Shown: positions 18,909-29,099, counted from the first letter of the stretch. The stretch is 64,000 bases of DNA from Parapedobacter indicus (GCF_900113765.1 NZ_FOQO01000007.1:62001-126000); one strand, 5' to 3'. Notes: generated by a model not told the origin, from the letters alone. Numbers and translations: made by a program.

Positions 18909-19793
18909 TTAACCGTTAGACAGCGCGGCCGCACCACTCACAATTTCGGTAAGCTCCGTAGTAATTGCTGCTTGCCTTGCCTGGTTATAAGATAATTTGA
19001 GCGATTTTAATAATTCCCCAGCATTATCTGTTGCTTTATCCATCGCGGTCATTCGCGCACCATGTTCGGAAGCATATGAATCCAACACTGCTTTGTAAAG
19101 TTGTACCTTAATGGCCTTTGGGATCAATTCTTTGATGATCTTCTCCTTCGATGGCTCAACGATATAATCTACATCGTTCTTAGGGCGATTCGCTTTAACA
19201 GCAGCGGGCAACAAAGGCAATAACTGCTCGGTGGTCAATATTTGCACGGCAGCATTACGGAATCGATTATAAACTAGTTCCACTCGATCATAGTCGCCAT
19301 CTGAGAAACCCTTCATGATCGCTTCAGTAATCTTTGAGGTATTCTCGAAATTAAGCGCCGAAAATAATTCATTATTATCGCCGATCACCTGATACCTACG
19401 TCTTACGTAATAATCCTGGGCACGTTTACCAATGGCAATGATCGTTACATTCCCTGCCTCCATTTGCTCATTGTATTTACTGGCTATCAATTGATTGGCT
19501 GTCTTTATCGCGTTGGCATTGAATGCCCCAGCCAATCCTCTGTTAGAAGCAATGACAACCACCAATACCTTATTGGGCTTGCGGTCGGCCGTATAGATTG
19601 AAGTGCCGTCTTCCACACTTGCAGACACGTTCGCCAATATTTCTCTCAGCTTTTCCGCATAAGGCCGCAACTGGACAATTGCATTCGTTGCCCGCTTAAG
19701 TTTGGCAGCAGAAACCATCTTCATGGCCTTCGTAATCTGCTGCGTAGAAGTAACCGATGCAATACGGTTCCGTACTTCTTTTAAATTTGCCAT
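18909..19793 (-). CDS. atpG: ATP synthase F1 gamma subunit
   Basis: 294 residues. The N-terminus RNRIASVTSTQQITKAMKMVSAAKLKRA and the C-terminus NQARQAAITTELTEIVSGAAAL are the coiled-coil central stalk signatures. Gamma rotates inside the alpha3beta3 head and couples it to the c-ring. It is the last gene of the dapF-atp operon, 5 bases after atpA, and is followed by a strong hairpin terminator. No atpD or atpC follows, in contrast to the order in many other bacteria. Confidence 0.98.
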   Translation of the reverse strand: MANLKEVRNRIASVTSTQQITKAMKMVSAAKLKRATNAIVQLRPYAEKLREILANVSASVEDGTSIYTADRKPNKVLVVVIASNRGLAGAFNANAIKTANQLIASKYNEQMEAGNVTIIAIGKRAQDYYVRRRYQVIGDNNELFSALNFENTSKITEAIMKGFSDGDYDRVELVYNRFRNAAVQILTTEQLLPLLPAAVKANRPKNDVDYIVEPSKEKIIKELIPKAIKVQLYKAVLDSYASEHGARMTAMDKATDNAGELLKSLKLSYNQARQAAITTELTEIVSGAAALSNG

Positions 19794-19798
19794 TTTTT

Positions 19799-21373
19799 TT
19801 AATACTTATCGGCCAGTTCCTTCGCGACTTTATCTAATACTCCCGTAAGTTCATCGTTGAATTTACCGTCCTTCAGCGCTTTCAATACCTCGGGATGGCG
19901 CAATTCCAGTTGATGCAAATATTCTGCCTCGAATTCCTTTACTTTATTAACAGGTACATTGCGGAATAAACCTTTCGTGCCTGCATAGATAATGGCAACT
20001 TGCTTTTCGACCGGTACAGGCGAAAACTGACCCTGCTTAAGAATCTCCACGTTTCGGACCCCTTTATCCAGCACGGCCTTGGTGGCAGCATCCAGATCCG
20101 AACCGAACTTCGCAAACGCTTCCAGCTCACGGTATTGGGCCTGATCGAGTTTCAACGTACCCGCAACTTTTTTCATGGACTTAATCTGCGCATTACCTCC
20201 CACACGCGATACGGAAATACCTACGTTGATTGCCGGACGTACGCCTGCGTTAAACAAATTGGATTCCAAGAAAATCTGTCCGTCTGTAATGGAAATTACG
20301 TTGGTAGGAATATAAGCCGACACGTCTCCCGCCTGCGTTTCAATAATCGGTAGGGCCGTAAGCGAACCTCCTCCCTTAACCAACGGTCTAAGCGATTCCG
20401 GCAGGTCGTTCATCTGACGTGCAATCTCATCGGACGCATTAATCTTCGCAGCACGTTCCAAGAGGCGACTGTGAAGATAAAACACATCACCCGGATAAGC
20501 CTCACGGCCTGGAGGGCGACGGAGAAGTAACGAAACTTCACGGTATGCCACCGCCTGTTTGGACAGATCGTCGTAGATAATCAACGCCGGCCGACCCGTA
20601 TCCCGGAAAAACTCTCCAATGGCAGCACCTGCCATCGGTGCGTAAAATTGCATAGGCGCTGGGTCAGCAGCTGAAGCAGATACCACAATTGTGTAAGGCA
20701 TTGCTCCACTCTCTTCCAACGTGCGGACAATATTCGCAACGGTCGAGTTCTTTTGTCCAACTGCTACATAAATACAATATACTGGTTCGCCCGCATCGTA
20801 AAATTCCTTTTGATTGATGATTGTATCAATACATACCGCTGTTTTACCCGTTTGGCGGTCGCCAATCACTAGTTCCCGTTGGCCACGGCCGATGGGAATC
20901 ATCGCATCAATTGCCTTGATTCCAGTTTGCAACGGCTCATTAACCGGCTGGCGATAAATTACGCCAGGCGCCTTGCGCTCGATGGGCATCTCATAAGTAT
21001 CCCCCAAAATCGGGCCCTTCCCATCGATCGGCTGTCCCAACGTATTCACTACACGTCCCAACATCCCTTCACCCACCTTGATGGAAGCGATGCGACGTGT
21101 ACGCTTAATGGTATCACCTTCTTTGATTTCGTCCGATTGACCAAGAAGTACGACACCCACGTTGTCTTCCTCAAGGTTCAATACTATTCCCTGCAATCCG
21201 TTGTCAAATTCAACCAATTCGCCGGACTGTACTTTAGTTAAGCCGTATATCCGTGCAATACCGTCGCCTATCTGCAATACGGTACCCACTTCTTCCAATT
21301 CGGCTTCTGATTTAAAGCCCGACAACTGCTCTCTTAGAATTGCCGATACTTCATCTGGTCTTACCTCTATCAT
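19799..21373 (-). CDS. atpA: ATP synthase F1 alpha subunit
   Basis: 524 residues. The Walker A motif GDRQTGKTA and the alpha signature [14 protein letters not shown] are present. It forms the non-catalytic nucleotide sites of the F1 head. The C-terminal domain is slightly longer than in E. coli. It sits 127 bases after atpH; that gap holds no gene and no clear promoter. The usual partner atpD is not in the window. Confidence 0.98.
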   Translation of the reverse strand: MIEVRPDEVSAILREQLSGFKSEAELEEVGTVLQIGDGIARIYGLTKVQSGELVEFDNGLQGIVLNLEEDNVGVVLLGQSDEIKEGDTIKRTRRIASIKVGEGMLGRVVNTLGQPIDGKGPILGDTYEMPIERKAPGVIYRQPVNEPLQTGIKAIDAMIPIGRGQRELVIGDRQTGKTAVCIDTIINQKEFYDAGEPVYCIYVAVGQKNSTVANIVRTLEESGAMPYTIVVSASAADPAPMQFYAPMAGAAIGEFFRDTGRPALIIYDDLSKQAVAYREVSLLLRRPPGREAYPGDVFYLHSRLLERAAKINASDEIARQMNDLPESLRPLVKGGGSLTALPIIETQAGDVSAYIPTNVISITDGQIFLESNLFNAGVRPAINVGISVSRVGGNAQIKSMKKVAGTLKLDQAQYRELEAFAKFGSDLDAATKAVLDKGVRNVEILKQGQFSPVPVEKQVAIIYAGTKGLFRNVPVNKVKEFEAEYLHQLELRHPEVLKALKDGKFNDELTGVLDKVAKELADKY

Positions 21374-21500
21374 TTGTTTACTATTAGGGATTTCTCTTAG
21401 TTTACTACATCAGAACAAGCACAAAGAATAAGGAGCAAAGAAAATCTGCTGTCTCCTACCTGTTGTCTATTCTTACGCCTCAATATTAACAATTTACAAA

Positions 21501-22049
21501 TTAGTTAACGACCTGCGATCCGAAATGACGCTCCAACTTCTTCAGCTTACCGGCAATGCTAGCATCAATCTGTCGGTCGCCTACTTTGACGACAAATCCG
21601 CCAATCAACGACGGATCTATTTCATTTCTCAAAACCACATCTGCCTTTATTTCACCTGCGATTACTTTCCGCAATGTCTCAAGATTCTGTGCTGAAAGCG
21701 CAACGGCCGAAACTACCGTCGCATGCGCGATTCCCCTCACCTCGTCGTACGCTCGGATAAACTCCTGAGCCGTGGCATACAAGATACCGGCACGACCTTT
21801 CCGTACCATGATATGAAAAAAAGCCGTGATAGAAGGATCCATTTTCTTCTCAAACAGTGCATCGAGAATATTGGCTTTTTTATCCTGTTTCATAATAGGG
21901 TTCTTAAGCACTGCCTGTAATTCCTTATTAGACTTCAGCACCGCAATGAACTGCTCCATATCCTGCTTCACAGACTCAAGATTACCCTTTTCCTGGGCTA
22001 AATCGATCAGTGACTTTGCGTATCTCGATGCTACTTTGAATTCCGACAT
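21501..22049 (-). CDS. atpH: ATP synthase F1 delta subunit (OSCP)
   Basis: 182 residues. The helical N-terminal domain (VASRYAKSLIDLAQEKGNL) and the C-terminal IDPSLIGGFVVKVGDRQIDASI signature are clear. It links the F1 head to the b-subunit stator. It follows atpF with a 27-base gap. Confidence 0.97.
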   Translation of the reverse strand: MSEFKVASRYAKSLIDLAQEKGNLESVKQDMEQFIAVLKSNKELQAVLKNPIMKQDKKANILDALFEKKMDPSITAFFHIMVRKGRAGILYATAQEFIRAYDEVRGIAHATVVSAVALSAQNLETLRKVIAGEIKADVVLRNEIDPSLIGGFVVKVGDRQIDASIAGKLKKLERHFGSQVVN

Positions 22050-22076
22050 GATCTTTCCGTTAGCCTTAATGCCAAA

Positions 22077-22577
22077 TTAATTCAACTTCACGTCTTTCAG
22101 CAAGTCGGCAACCAAAGCCTCTTGCTTTTGTCCGTCCTCAAACTCCTTCTGCAATACTTTCCGTGCAATTTCAAGGGACAGGGAAGATACCTGACTCTTT
22201 ACTTCAGCAAGGGCCCGCTTCTTCTGATCATCAATTTCCTTGCGCGCCTGTTCAATCAGCTTCGTCCCTTCGGCTTGAGCGGCTACTTTCGCATCCGCAA
22301 CAATCTGATCTTTCAGTTCCTTTGCTTCTTTAAGGATGACGTCCCGCTCAGCACGGGCCGCTTTAAGCAACTGCTCATTTTCATTGGTCAGTCGTGCCAT
22401 TTCATCCTTGGCCTTTTCGGCCGATGCCAATGCGTCTTCAATGGACTTCTCCCGTTCGCCGATCGCCTCCATAATAGGTCGCCAAGCAAACTTCCGCAAA
22501 AGTAACAACAGCAAAAGAAACGCAATCGCGGTCCAAAAAACCAATCCGATACTCGGATTACCTATATCAAAATTCAT
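22077..22577 (-). CDS. atpF: ATP synthase F0 b subunit
   Basis: 166 residues. One N-terminal membrane helix (LVFWTAIAFLLLLLLLRKFAW) is followed by a long charged coiled coil, the peripheral stalk. KFAWRPIMEAIGEREKSIEDAL is the conserved junction. It is the first gene after the hairpin that separates atpBE from atpFHAG. Confidence 0.97.
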   Translation of the reverse strand: MNFDIGNPSIGLVFWTAIAFLLLLLLLRKFAWRPIMEAIGEREKSIEDALASAEKAKDEMARLTNENEQLLKAARAERDVILKEAKELKDQIVADAKVAAQAEGTKLIEQARKEIDDQKKRALAEVKSQVSSLSLEIARKVLQKEFEDGQKQEALVADLLKDVKLN

Positions 22578-22610
22578 CGTTCAGTTTCTAAAATTTCAAT
22601 GTCATGTTGA

Positions 22611-22654
22611 AAAAAGGCCGGACACAAAACCAACCGTTAGGGTCCGGCCTTTTT
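22611..22654 (-). terminator. Terminator-like hairpin between atpE and atpF
   Basis: A 13-bp perfect stem (AAAAAGGCCGGAC with its complement) and an 18-base loop. On the minus strand it ends in GGCCTTTTTT, the form of an intrinsic terminator. It lies inside the operon, 23 bases after the atpE stop and 34 before the atpF start, so it would thin out transcription of the downstream stator and F1 genes. Confidence 0.7.
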
Positions 22655-22676
22655 GATTCAGTATTCTTCGTAAGAT

Positions 22677-22925
<249 letters not shown>

Positions 22926-22934
22926 TTACAAATA

Positions 22935-24020
22935 TTAATGATGCTCTTCTACCGCCATTCCGATAAACAACGCTGTCAATAACGTAAATATAAAAGCCTG
23001 CAGCGCTGCTACCAGCAGCTCTAGCACGTTCATAAATAGCACGAATGCCAATGAAACCGGCGCGATCGCCAGCGATTGAAACACAAAAATCAGTGAAATT
23101 AAACTCAGAATAACAATGTGACCGGCGGTGATGTTAGCAAACAAACGGATCATCAATGCAAACGGTTTAGATATCACTCCTACCAATTCTACCGGAATCA
23201 TGATCGGATACAACCACCAAGGCACATCCGGTGTCAGGATATGTTTCCAGTAATACCTATTGCCGTTAATATTGACGACAATTAATACGATAAATGCCAG
23301 CACGAACGTAACGGCGATATTTCCCGTCACATTGGCCGCACCCGGAAAGATAGGGATTAACCCCAGTAGGTTATTGAACCAAATGAAAAAGAATATTGTT
23401 AGCAACAGCGGCATATATCGGGCATATGTATGTCCGATATTGGGGCGCGCGATATCATCTCTCACAAACAGAATAAGAGGTTCAAGAAAAGACTGAAGTC
23501 CTTTGGGTGCTTTGCCTTCCCGCTTTTTATACGCCCGGGCAACCGATGAAAATATAAGCAGCAAAACAATTACCGCCAAAAACATCGAAGCTACGTTTTT
23601 GGTAATAGAAAAATCCCAAACTTTCTGTGAAGCGGCTTCATCTACCTCTCCTCCGGTGTCTACTACCTTTATCTTCTTTTTGTCAACCAGCCGATAGGTA
23701 TAATATTTCCCTTGGTAATCATGCTCGCCATGATGAAATTTCGACGAAAGGAAAACTTCCATGCCTTTATCGGTATACAGGATGACGGGAAGGGGGATAG
23801 ATGTATGTCCCCAAAGATGCCAGTCGTGCGCATCGCTGATGTGCTCCATGATCATTTTGGTAGGCTCAAATTCTTCCTCGCCATGTGCTTCATGGCCGGT
23901 AGCGGCAACAGTGTCCGTAATTGCTGCTTTGGCTATATTTGTAACGGAAAAGGTCGCTAAAACGGCGAAAATTGCTATGAAGCTGATTTTTTTTGAATCG
24001 AAAAAGTGCCTAAAATCCAT
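22935..24020 (-). CDS. atpB: ATP synthase F0 a subunit
   Basis: 361 residues, about 90 more than the E. coli subunit. The extra part is at the N-terminus: a signal-like helix (ISFIAIFAVLATFSV) and a His-rich periplasmic stretch (roughly residues 40-130). The core has the half-channel Arg in IRLFANITAGHIV. Such extended a subunits are known in Bacteroidota. It follows an AtpI-like gene by 14 bases. Confidence 0.96.
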   Translation of the reverse strand: MDFRHFFDSKKISFIAIFAVLATFSVTNIAKAAITDTVAATGHEAHGEEEFEPTKMIMEHISDAHDWHLWGHTSIPLPVILYTDKGMEVFLSSKFHHGEHDYQGKYYTYRLVDKKKIKVVDTGGEVDEAASQKVWDFSITKNVASMFLAVIVLLLIFSSVARAYKKREGKAPKGLQSFLEPLILFVRDDIARPNIGHTYARYMPLLLTIFFFIWFNNLLGLIPIFPGAANVTGNIAVTFVLAFIVLIVVNINGNRYYWKHILTPDVPWWLYPIMIPVELVGVISKPFALMIRLFANITAGHIVILSLISLIFVFQSLAIAPVSLAFVLFMNVLELLVAALQAFIFTLLTALFIGMAVEEHH

Positions 24021-24034
24021 CTATTCCCAATTTT

Positions 24035-24424
24035 TTACGTCTGATTTTGGTCGCGCAAGTTACGTAACAAACATGTAACTTCAAAGGCTGTAAACAAGAA
24101 ATATAGTGAAAAAAAATTAAAGGCCGTAAGCATCTTATTCTCAGGATATTTTATTATCAATACAGCTATCACAGCCAAACAGACAAGTAGTTTGATAAAA
24201 AGTCCACCAAGCAGGCTGAAAACGGACAATTCTCCTCCCTTCCGGATACCTAGATCGCTTAATATATAGGCGACCAATGTCAGCACGAACACCACCACAA
24301 AAAGCAACCAGAAGTGAGCGCTAAGTATCGGTACCTGTCGATATAGGCCCGGCAGCGCTGCTGCAACGCCAGCTACCGCCGCGCCAAACAGATGATAATA
24401 TATCACAAAACGGGACAGCGTCAT
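24035..24424 (-). CDS. Small membrane protein, AtpI-like position
   Basis: 129 residues from ATG at 24424, which sits one base after the dapF stop (TGAGATG); a frame opening at 24454 would overlap dapF. About four membrane helices are predicted. It lies between dapF and atpB, where AtpI or another F0 assembly factor is usually encoded. Sequence similarity to AtpI is not obvious to the eye, so the name is by position. An assembly role in c-ring formation is an inference. Confidence 0.7.
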   Translation of the reverse strand: MTLSRFVIYYHLFGAAVAGVAAALPGLYRQVPILSAHFWLLFVVVFVLTLVAYILSDLGIRKGGELSVFSLLGGLFIKLLVCLAVIAVLIIKYPENKMLTAFNFFSLYFLFTAFEVTCLLRNLRDQNQT

Positions 24425-24425
24425 C

Positions 24426-25214
24426 TCACCAAGTAATTTCTCCCTTAAAAACAAATTCGGCCGGCCCCTCCAAAAAAACCTCGGTAAAACGATCGGCTGT
24501 TCGATTGAAACGAATCGTCAGTTTACCCCCTGCTACGCGTATGGGGGTCTCTCCGAAACCTTCGATTCCATTTAATCGCGCCATAGCCAATGCGACAGCG
24601 GTGGCTCCGGTACCGCACGCTAGGGTTTCGTCCTCTACCCCACGCTCATACGTCCTTACATAATACCCGTTGCCCTCGGCTTCAACAAAATTCACGTTAA
24701 CACCTTCCTTACGAAAGGTATCGTTGTAACGGATATCACGCCCCGATTCCACCACCGGATAAGCGTCGAGCCCTACCACCTGCTTGACATAATGCGGTGA
24801 ACCCGTATTCAATATATATGCATCACCGTCCCGCTCGATCGCCGTAACATCGCCCATTTTTAAACTGATCCATCCCACCATGGTATGCACTTTGGCATGA
24901 TGCACACCGTCAGCTGCCAAAAAGTCAGTTTCCGCACCAACGATTCCAAGGTCTTGGGCAAAAGCAACAATGCACCTGCCACCGTTGCCACACATGCTTC
25001 CCTCGCGACCATCGGCATTGAAATATATCATCTCAAAATCGTACCCATCTACGTTTTGCAAAAGCATCAAACCATCTGCTCCAATACCGAATCTCCTATC
25101 GCAGAGACGACGCACTAAATCAACGTTATTACGTTCAAAACCCCCATTTCTATTATCAAAGATAATGAAATCGTTGCCTGCACCCTGATATTTGTAAAAG
25201 GTATGTGTATTCAT
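24426..25214 (-). CDS. dapF: Diaminopimelate epimerase
   Basis: 262 residues. Both catalytic cysteines are visible, in SMCGNGGRC and ETLACGTGAT. The N-terminus FYKYQGAGNDFIIFDNR is the family start. It converts LL- to meso-diaminopimelate for lysine and peptidoglycan synthesis. It appears to be the first gene of the ATP synthase transcript, with one base between its stop and the next start. A minus-strand TATCTTTG box lies 36 bases upstream. Confidence 0.97.
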   Translation of the reverse strand: MNTHTFYKYQGAGNDFIIFDNRNGGFERNNVDLVRRLCDRRFGIGADGLMLLQNVDGYDFEMIYFNADGREGSMCGNGGRCIVAFAQDLGIVGAETDFLAADGVHHAKVHTMVGWISLKMGDVTAIERDGDAYILNTGSPHYVKQVVGLDAYPVVESGRDIRYNDTFRKEGVNVNFVEAEGNGYYVRTYERGVEDETLACGTGATAVALAMARLNGIEGFGETPIRVAGGKLTIRFNRTADRFTEVFLEGPAEFVFKGEITW

Positions 25215-25548
25215 ATCCGCTTCCTATTGCGATCTTTTCTATCCAAGCGTCAAAGATAATTATATCTGGGGAGATGCTTTAACATTATTTAACAGAAAAG
25301 TCCGGCCGCCTACTTGTTTCGGAGCCGTAAATGGTATTACATTTGAACAACTTTTTGCAGCAATAAAAAGTTCGGCTTGTAACGATCGGAATAATAGGAA
25401 ACCTGCCACGTCAGCAACTTCGTTAACACGATGTAAACACAGGTTTCGTGAGGCAAATTAAAAACAAATTAGTGTATATGAATGAAATCTGCATGAATTG
25501 CCACAAAAATACGCATAACCCATGCGGCTTCATTATCTTTAAAAAATT
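25215..25548. other. Divergent intergenic region dapF/htrA
   Basis: A 334-base gap. The left end holds the dapF promoter box. The right end has TATCTTTA (25534-25541), a near match to the -7 element, and a 26-codon ORF (25478-25558) overlapping the htrA start. The middle (about 25300-25470) shows no gene or strong hairpin. Confidence 0.5.
25251..25258 (-). promoter_or_regulatory. TAnnTTTG -7 box for dapF and the atp operon
   Basis: Minus-strand TATCTTTG, perfect match, 36 bases before the dapF ATG. No TTG sits at the expected upstream distance. Confidence 0.5.
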
Positions 25549-25558
25549 ATGCAAATGA
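25478..25558 (+). CDS. Possible 26-residue leader peptide upstream of htrA
   Basis: ATG at 25478, stop TGA at 25556-25558, overlapping the htrA start by 10 bases in another frame. The peptide has four cysteines, with CMNCH (a CxxCH pattern) at residues 5-9. If translated it could couple htrA translation to an upstream signal. It has no convincing ribosome site and may be chance. Confidence 0.2.
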   Translation: MNEICMNCHKNTHNPCGFIIFKKLCK

Positions 25559-27123
25559 AAAAACTAGGATTAACATTATTAACCGCATTGGTAGGTGGCT
25601 TGATAGCTGTAGGCGGTTATAAACTGTTTGAAGGCAAACAGGAAAGCAAAATGTCATTTGAGGAACGTCAGGAGTTGCATTACGTAAACAACCCGGTACC
25701 CAACGTGGTCTCGTCAACTGGGAATCCTGATTTTACGCAGGCCGCAGCGATGGTAGCCCCTGCCGTAGTACACATTACAACAACCTATCCGGGGCGCTCC
25801 GGGTCAAGCAGTTATGGCGGCGATCCCATGGATCTATTTGAGGAATTTTTCGGCATGCCCCGCCAACGACAACAACGTTCACAGCCGCCTGCCCAAGCCA
25901 CTGGATCGGGCGTGATCATTTCCGAGGATGGTTATATTGTCACAAACAACCACGTTGTAGTTGACGCTAATAAAATAGAAGTACAGCTAACTGACAAACG
26001 TATTGTTGAAGCTAAAATTATTGGTCGTGACCCTAATACTGACCTTGCATTAATTAAAATCAATGAAAAAGGACTTCCCTTCGTCCGATTCGGCAATTCG
26101 GATGAGGTGCGCATCGGAGAGTGGGTACTTGCCGTCGGATATCCACTGGGCTTGGAATCTACAGTTACCGCAGGGATCGTCAGCGCAACGGGACGCTCCA
26201 CAGGGATCATCGCCCGCGAACTGCAGCAAAGGCAATTCCAGCAGCGCGGATATCCACAGTCCGACGAAGAACCTATGATCAATACAGCCGTCGAATCGTT
26301 TATTCAAACGGATGCCGTCATCAACAAGGGAAATAGCGGCGGACCACTTGTTAACGCTAACGGAGAACTTATCGGTATCAATTCCAATATAATGACGCCG
26401 ACCGGCACTTATGCAGGTTATGGTTTCGCTGTGCCCGTCAATTTAGTAAAGAAAATCGCCGATGACTTCATAAAATTCGGCCGGGTTAAACGCGGTTTGA
26501 TTGGCATTACATTCACAGAACTGAACCCTGCCGCCGCTAAAGAGCTCGAAATTAGCGATGTGAATGGTTTGTATATACGCGATGTAGTCGACAATGGCGC
26601 AGCGAAAGAAGCGGGTCTTAAAGAAGGTGATATTATCACCAAGCTGGATGGTCGGACAATCACATCATCCTCGGATTTACAGGAACGCATTTATCGATTG
26701 CGCCCTGGCGACAAGGTCAAATTGACTTACAAGCGTGATGGCAAGGAGCGCGACGTTACAGTAACCCTGAAAGAAGATACAAGTGCAGCTGAACGAGAGG
26801 CTGAAAGAGATAGTGAAACGAAACGCAGTGCTACTGAAATCTACAACAAACTGGGGGCAGGTTTCGTACCGGCTAACGACGCTAAGAAAAAGGAACTTGG
26901 TATATCGTCCGGTGTCGTCGTTACCCAGGTGCACCAAGGCGGATTGTTCGACTATTTTAACGTGCAACGCGGTTTAGTAATTACCCACATCAACGGAAAA
27001 CCCGTAAACAATTCAGATGAAGTGGAATCGGCATTGGCAGATTCCGAACGGGGTATCGTACGTATCGTAGGTGTACCGCAACGTGGCAGCCGAGTCGAGC
27101 TGAATATGCCCATTGAATACTAG
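25549..27123 (+). CDS. degP: Periplasmic serine protease of the HtrA/DegP family
   Basis: 524 residues. An N-terminal hydrophobic helix (LTLLTALVGGLIAVGGY) exports or anchors it. The catalytic triad is His135 (TNNHVV), Asp165 (NTDLAL) and Ser263 (GNSGGPLV). Two PDZ domains follow (about 290-390 and 420-520). A Gln/Arg-rich loop (RQRQQRSQPP) precedes the His strand and corresponds to the LA loop region. It degrades or refolds misfolded envelope proteins. It is a single gene with an intrinsic terminator 25 bases downstream. Confidence 0.96.
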   Translation: MQMKKLGLTLLTALVGGLIAVGGYKLFEGKQESKMSFEERQELHYVNNPVPNVVSSTGNPDFTQAAAMVAPAVVHITTTYPGRSGSSSYGGDPMDLFEEFFGMPRQRQQRSQPPAQATGSGVIISEDGYIVTNNHVVVDANKIEVQLTDKRIVEAKIIGRDPNTDLALIKINEKGLPFVRFGNSDEVRIGEWVLAVGYPLGLESTVTAGIVSATGRSTGIIARELQQRQFQQRGYPQSDEEPMINTAVESFIQTDAVINKGNSGGPLVNANGELIGINSNIMTPTGTYAGYGFAVPVNLVKKIADDFIKFGRVKRGLIGITFTELNPAAAKELEISDVNGLYIRDVVDNGAAKEAGLKEGDIITKLDGRTITSSSDLQERIYRLRPGDKVKLTYKRDGKERDVTVTLKEDTSAAEREAERDSETKRSATEIYNKLGAGFVPANDAKKKELGISSGVVVTQVHQGGLFDYFNVQRGLVITHINGKPVNNSDEVESALADSERGIVRIVGVPQRGSRVELNMPIEY

Positions 27124-27147
27124 GCGCTAGTTTTAGACACTAATCAC

Positions 27148-27182
27148 AAAAAAGCCCCGGCCGAAACAGCCGGGACTTTTTT
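27148..27182. terminator. Bidirectional terminator between htrA and the bacilliredoxin gene
   Basis: AAAAAAGCCCCGGC, loop CGAAACA, GCCGGGACTTTTTT: a GC stem with one mismatch, A-tract on one side and T-tract on the other. It serves both convergent genes. Confidence 0.85.
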
Positions 27183-27206
27183 AGTTAAATTAACAATTGA
27201 CAATTA

Positions 27207-27617
27207 TCAACAGTATGCATCAAATGCAGCCACCAGATTATCTGCAATCATCTGGGCAGGACGGCCTTCAATCTGATGACGTTCAATCATGTGCACCAAT
27301 TTACCATCTTTAAACAACGCCATCGCTGGTGAAGAAGGCGGGTATGGCAACATGTAACTACGGGCCTGATCGACGGCATCTTTTTCCATTCCAGCAAAAA
27401 CAGTAACCACTTTATCCGGCCGCTTTTCATGTTTAAGGGAGGAGACTGCAGCAGGGCGCGCATTGGCGGCGGCACAACCGCATACAGAATTAACCACTAC
27501 AAAGACGGTCCCATCCTGTTTAATTGCCGCATCAACTTCCTCAGGCGTTTTTAATTCTTCGAAACCGACATCTGTCAATTCCTTGCGCATTGGCGCTACC
27601 AAGTATTCGGGATACAT
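27207..27617 (-). CDS. Bacilliredoxin (BrxA/BrxB, YphP/YqiW family)
   Basis: 136 residues. The active-site CxC is Cys46 and Cys48 in NSVCGCAAANARPA, the family signature. Pro in PPSSPAMALF is the thioredoxin-fold cis-Pro region. These proteins remove bacillithiol or similar low-molecular-weight thiols from oxidised proteins. Bacteroidota with this gene may use bacillithiol; no bacillithiol synthesis gene is in the window. The promoter at 27662-27692 carries an inverted repeat between its two elements. Confidence 0.92.
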   Translation of the reverse strand: MYPEYLVAPMRKELTDVGFEELKTPEEVDAAIKQDGTVFVVVNSVCGCAAANARPAAVSSLKHEKRPDKVVTVFAGMEKDAVDQARSYMLPYPPSSPAMALFKDGKLVHMIERHQIEGRPAQMIADNLVAAFDAYC

Positions 27618-27661
27618 AGCGTTTAGTCCTTTCTATTTATGTGTTTAACAAAATTATCTTG

Positions 27662-27692
27662 CAAAGATAAGGTGCTTCAACACCTTAAACAA
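27662..27692 (-). promoter_or_regulatory. Bacilliredoxin promoter with internal inverted repeat
   Basis: On the minus strand TTG, 20 bases, TATCTTTG: a full match to the Bacteroidota promoter form. The inverted repeat AAGGTG-CTTCAA-CACCTT (27669-27686) lies in the spacer and would be covered by polymerase, so it is a likely operator. Confidence 0.65.
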
Positions 27693-27719
27693 GAGCAATC
27701 ACTCAGCCGAATGTCAGAA

Positions 27720-27751
27720 TTTGTGAGTCGTTTGTGAAAACACTATCTTTG
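27720..27751 (+). promoter_or_regulatory. ahcY promoter
   Basis: TTTG at 27720-27723, 20 bases, TATCTTTG at 27744-27751. Both elements match and the spacing equals that of other full promoters in the window. It leaves a leader of about 20 nt before ahcY. Confidence 0.75.
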
Positions 27752-27776
27752 CTCGCTCAATATAAAAACAATTATT

Positions 27777-29090
27777 ATGTCTGTAGACACTGCATACACG
27801 CCCTACAAAGTAAAAGACATTAGCCTTGCCGAGTGGGGCCGCAAGGAAATCGAATTGGCGGAAGCCGAAATGCCGGGACTGATGGCCCTGAGAGAAGAGT
27901 TTGGCGCTTCTAAACCGCTCAAAGGCGCCCGCATTGCAGGATGCTTACACATGACCATTCAGACTGCAGTACTGATCGAAACACTCCTTGAGCTAGGCGC
28001 CGACGTTACTTGGTCATCCTGTAACATCTTTTCAACACAGGATCACGCTGCTGCTGCTATTGCCGCCGCCGGAATACCGGTTTATGCATGGAAAGGCATG
28101 AGTGAAGCCGAATTTAATTGGTGTATCGAACAGACGCTTTTCTTCGGAGAAGAACGCAAGCCGCTCAATATGATCCTGGATGACGGAGGAGACCTTACCA
28201 ACATGGTTTTCGATAAATACCCTGAACTAATCGATGGGATCAGCGGACTGTCTGAAGAAACAACAACCGGTGTACACCGGTTATACGAGCGCATGAAAAA
28301 CGGAACCTTACATCTTCCCGCTATCAATGTAAATGACTCGGTAACCAAATCGAAGTTTGACAACAAATACGGATGCCGCGAGTCGTTGGTAGACGCCATC
28401 CGCCGTGCAACCGACCTGATGTTAGCCGGAAAAGTGGCCGTAGTGGCCGGATATGGTGATGTAGGCAAAGGCTCTGCCGAGTCGTTGCGCAGTGCCGGTG
28501 TACGGGTCATCGTTACCGAAATCGACCCGATCTGCGCGTTGCAGGCCGCCATGGAAGGCTATGAAGTGAAGAAGTTCGCAAATGCGGTGAAAGAGGCAGA
28601 TATCGTCGTAACGACCACAGGTAATCGGGATATTGTTCGCGGCGAGCATTTTAAAACCATGAAAGACAAAGCCGTAGTGTGTAATATTGGCCACTTCGAC
28701 AATGAAATTGACGTAGCCTGGCTCAATCAGAACTATGGACATACAAAAGTAGAGATCAAACCTCAGGTAGATAAATATACCTTAGAAGGCAAAGATGTAA
28801 TCCTATTAGCAGAAGGCCGACTGGTAAACCTGGGCTGTGCTACCGGACACCCGTCGTTCGTCATGAGCAACTCTTTTACCAACCAAACGCTGGCCCAAAT
28901 AGAGCTCTGGACAAATGGCCAAAATTATGAAAATAAGGTTTATACACTTCCAAAATACCTTGATGAAAAAGTAGCCCGTCTGCATCTCGCTAAAATCGGC
29001 GTAGAATTGGACGAGCTGGATCCGGATCAAGCAGCCTACATCGGTGTACCGGTGGAAGGGCCTTATAAGCCTGACCATTATCGCTACTAA
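27777..29090 (+). CDS. ahcY: S-adenosylhomocysteinase
   Basis: 437 residues. The NAD-binding loop [16 protein letters not shown], the substrate segment [15 protein letters not shown] and the C-terminal PDHYRY are family marks. It hydrolyses S-adenosylhomocysteine to adenosine and homocysteine, relieving inhibition of methyltransferases. It is a single gene with a good promoter; a long inverted repeat begins 10 bases after the stop. Confidence 0.98.
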   Translation: MSVDTAYTPYKVKDISLAEWGRKEIELAEAEMPGLMALREEFGASKPLKGARIAGCLHMTIQTAVLIETLLELGADVTWSSCNIFSTQDHAAAAIAAAGIPVYAWKGMSEAEFNWCIEQTLFFGEERKPLNMILDDGGDLTNMVFDKYPELIDGISGLSEETTTGVHRLYERMKNGTLHLPAINVNDSVTKSKFDNKYGCRESLVDAIRRATDLMLAGKVAVVAGYGDVGKGSAESLRSAGVRVIVTEIDPICALQAAMEGYEVKKFANAVKEADIVVTTTGNRDIVRGEHFKTMKDKAVVCNIGHFDNEIDVAWLNQNYGHTKVEIKPQVDKYTLEGKDVILLAEGRLVNLGCATGHPSFVMSNSFTNQTLAQIELWTNGQNYENKVYTLPKYLDEKVARLHLAKIGVELDELDPDQAAYIGVPVEGPYKPDHYRY

Positions 29091-29099
29091 TAGCATCCG

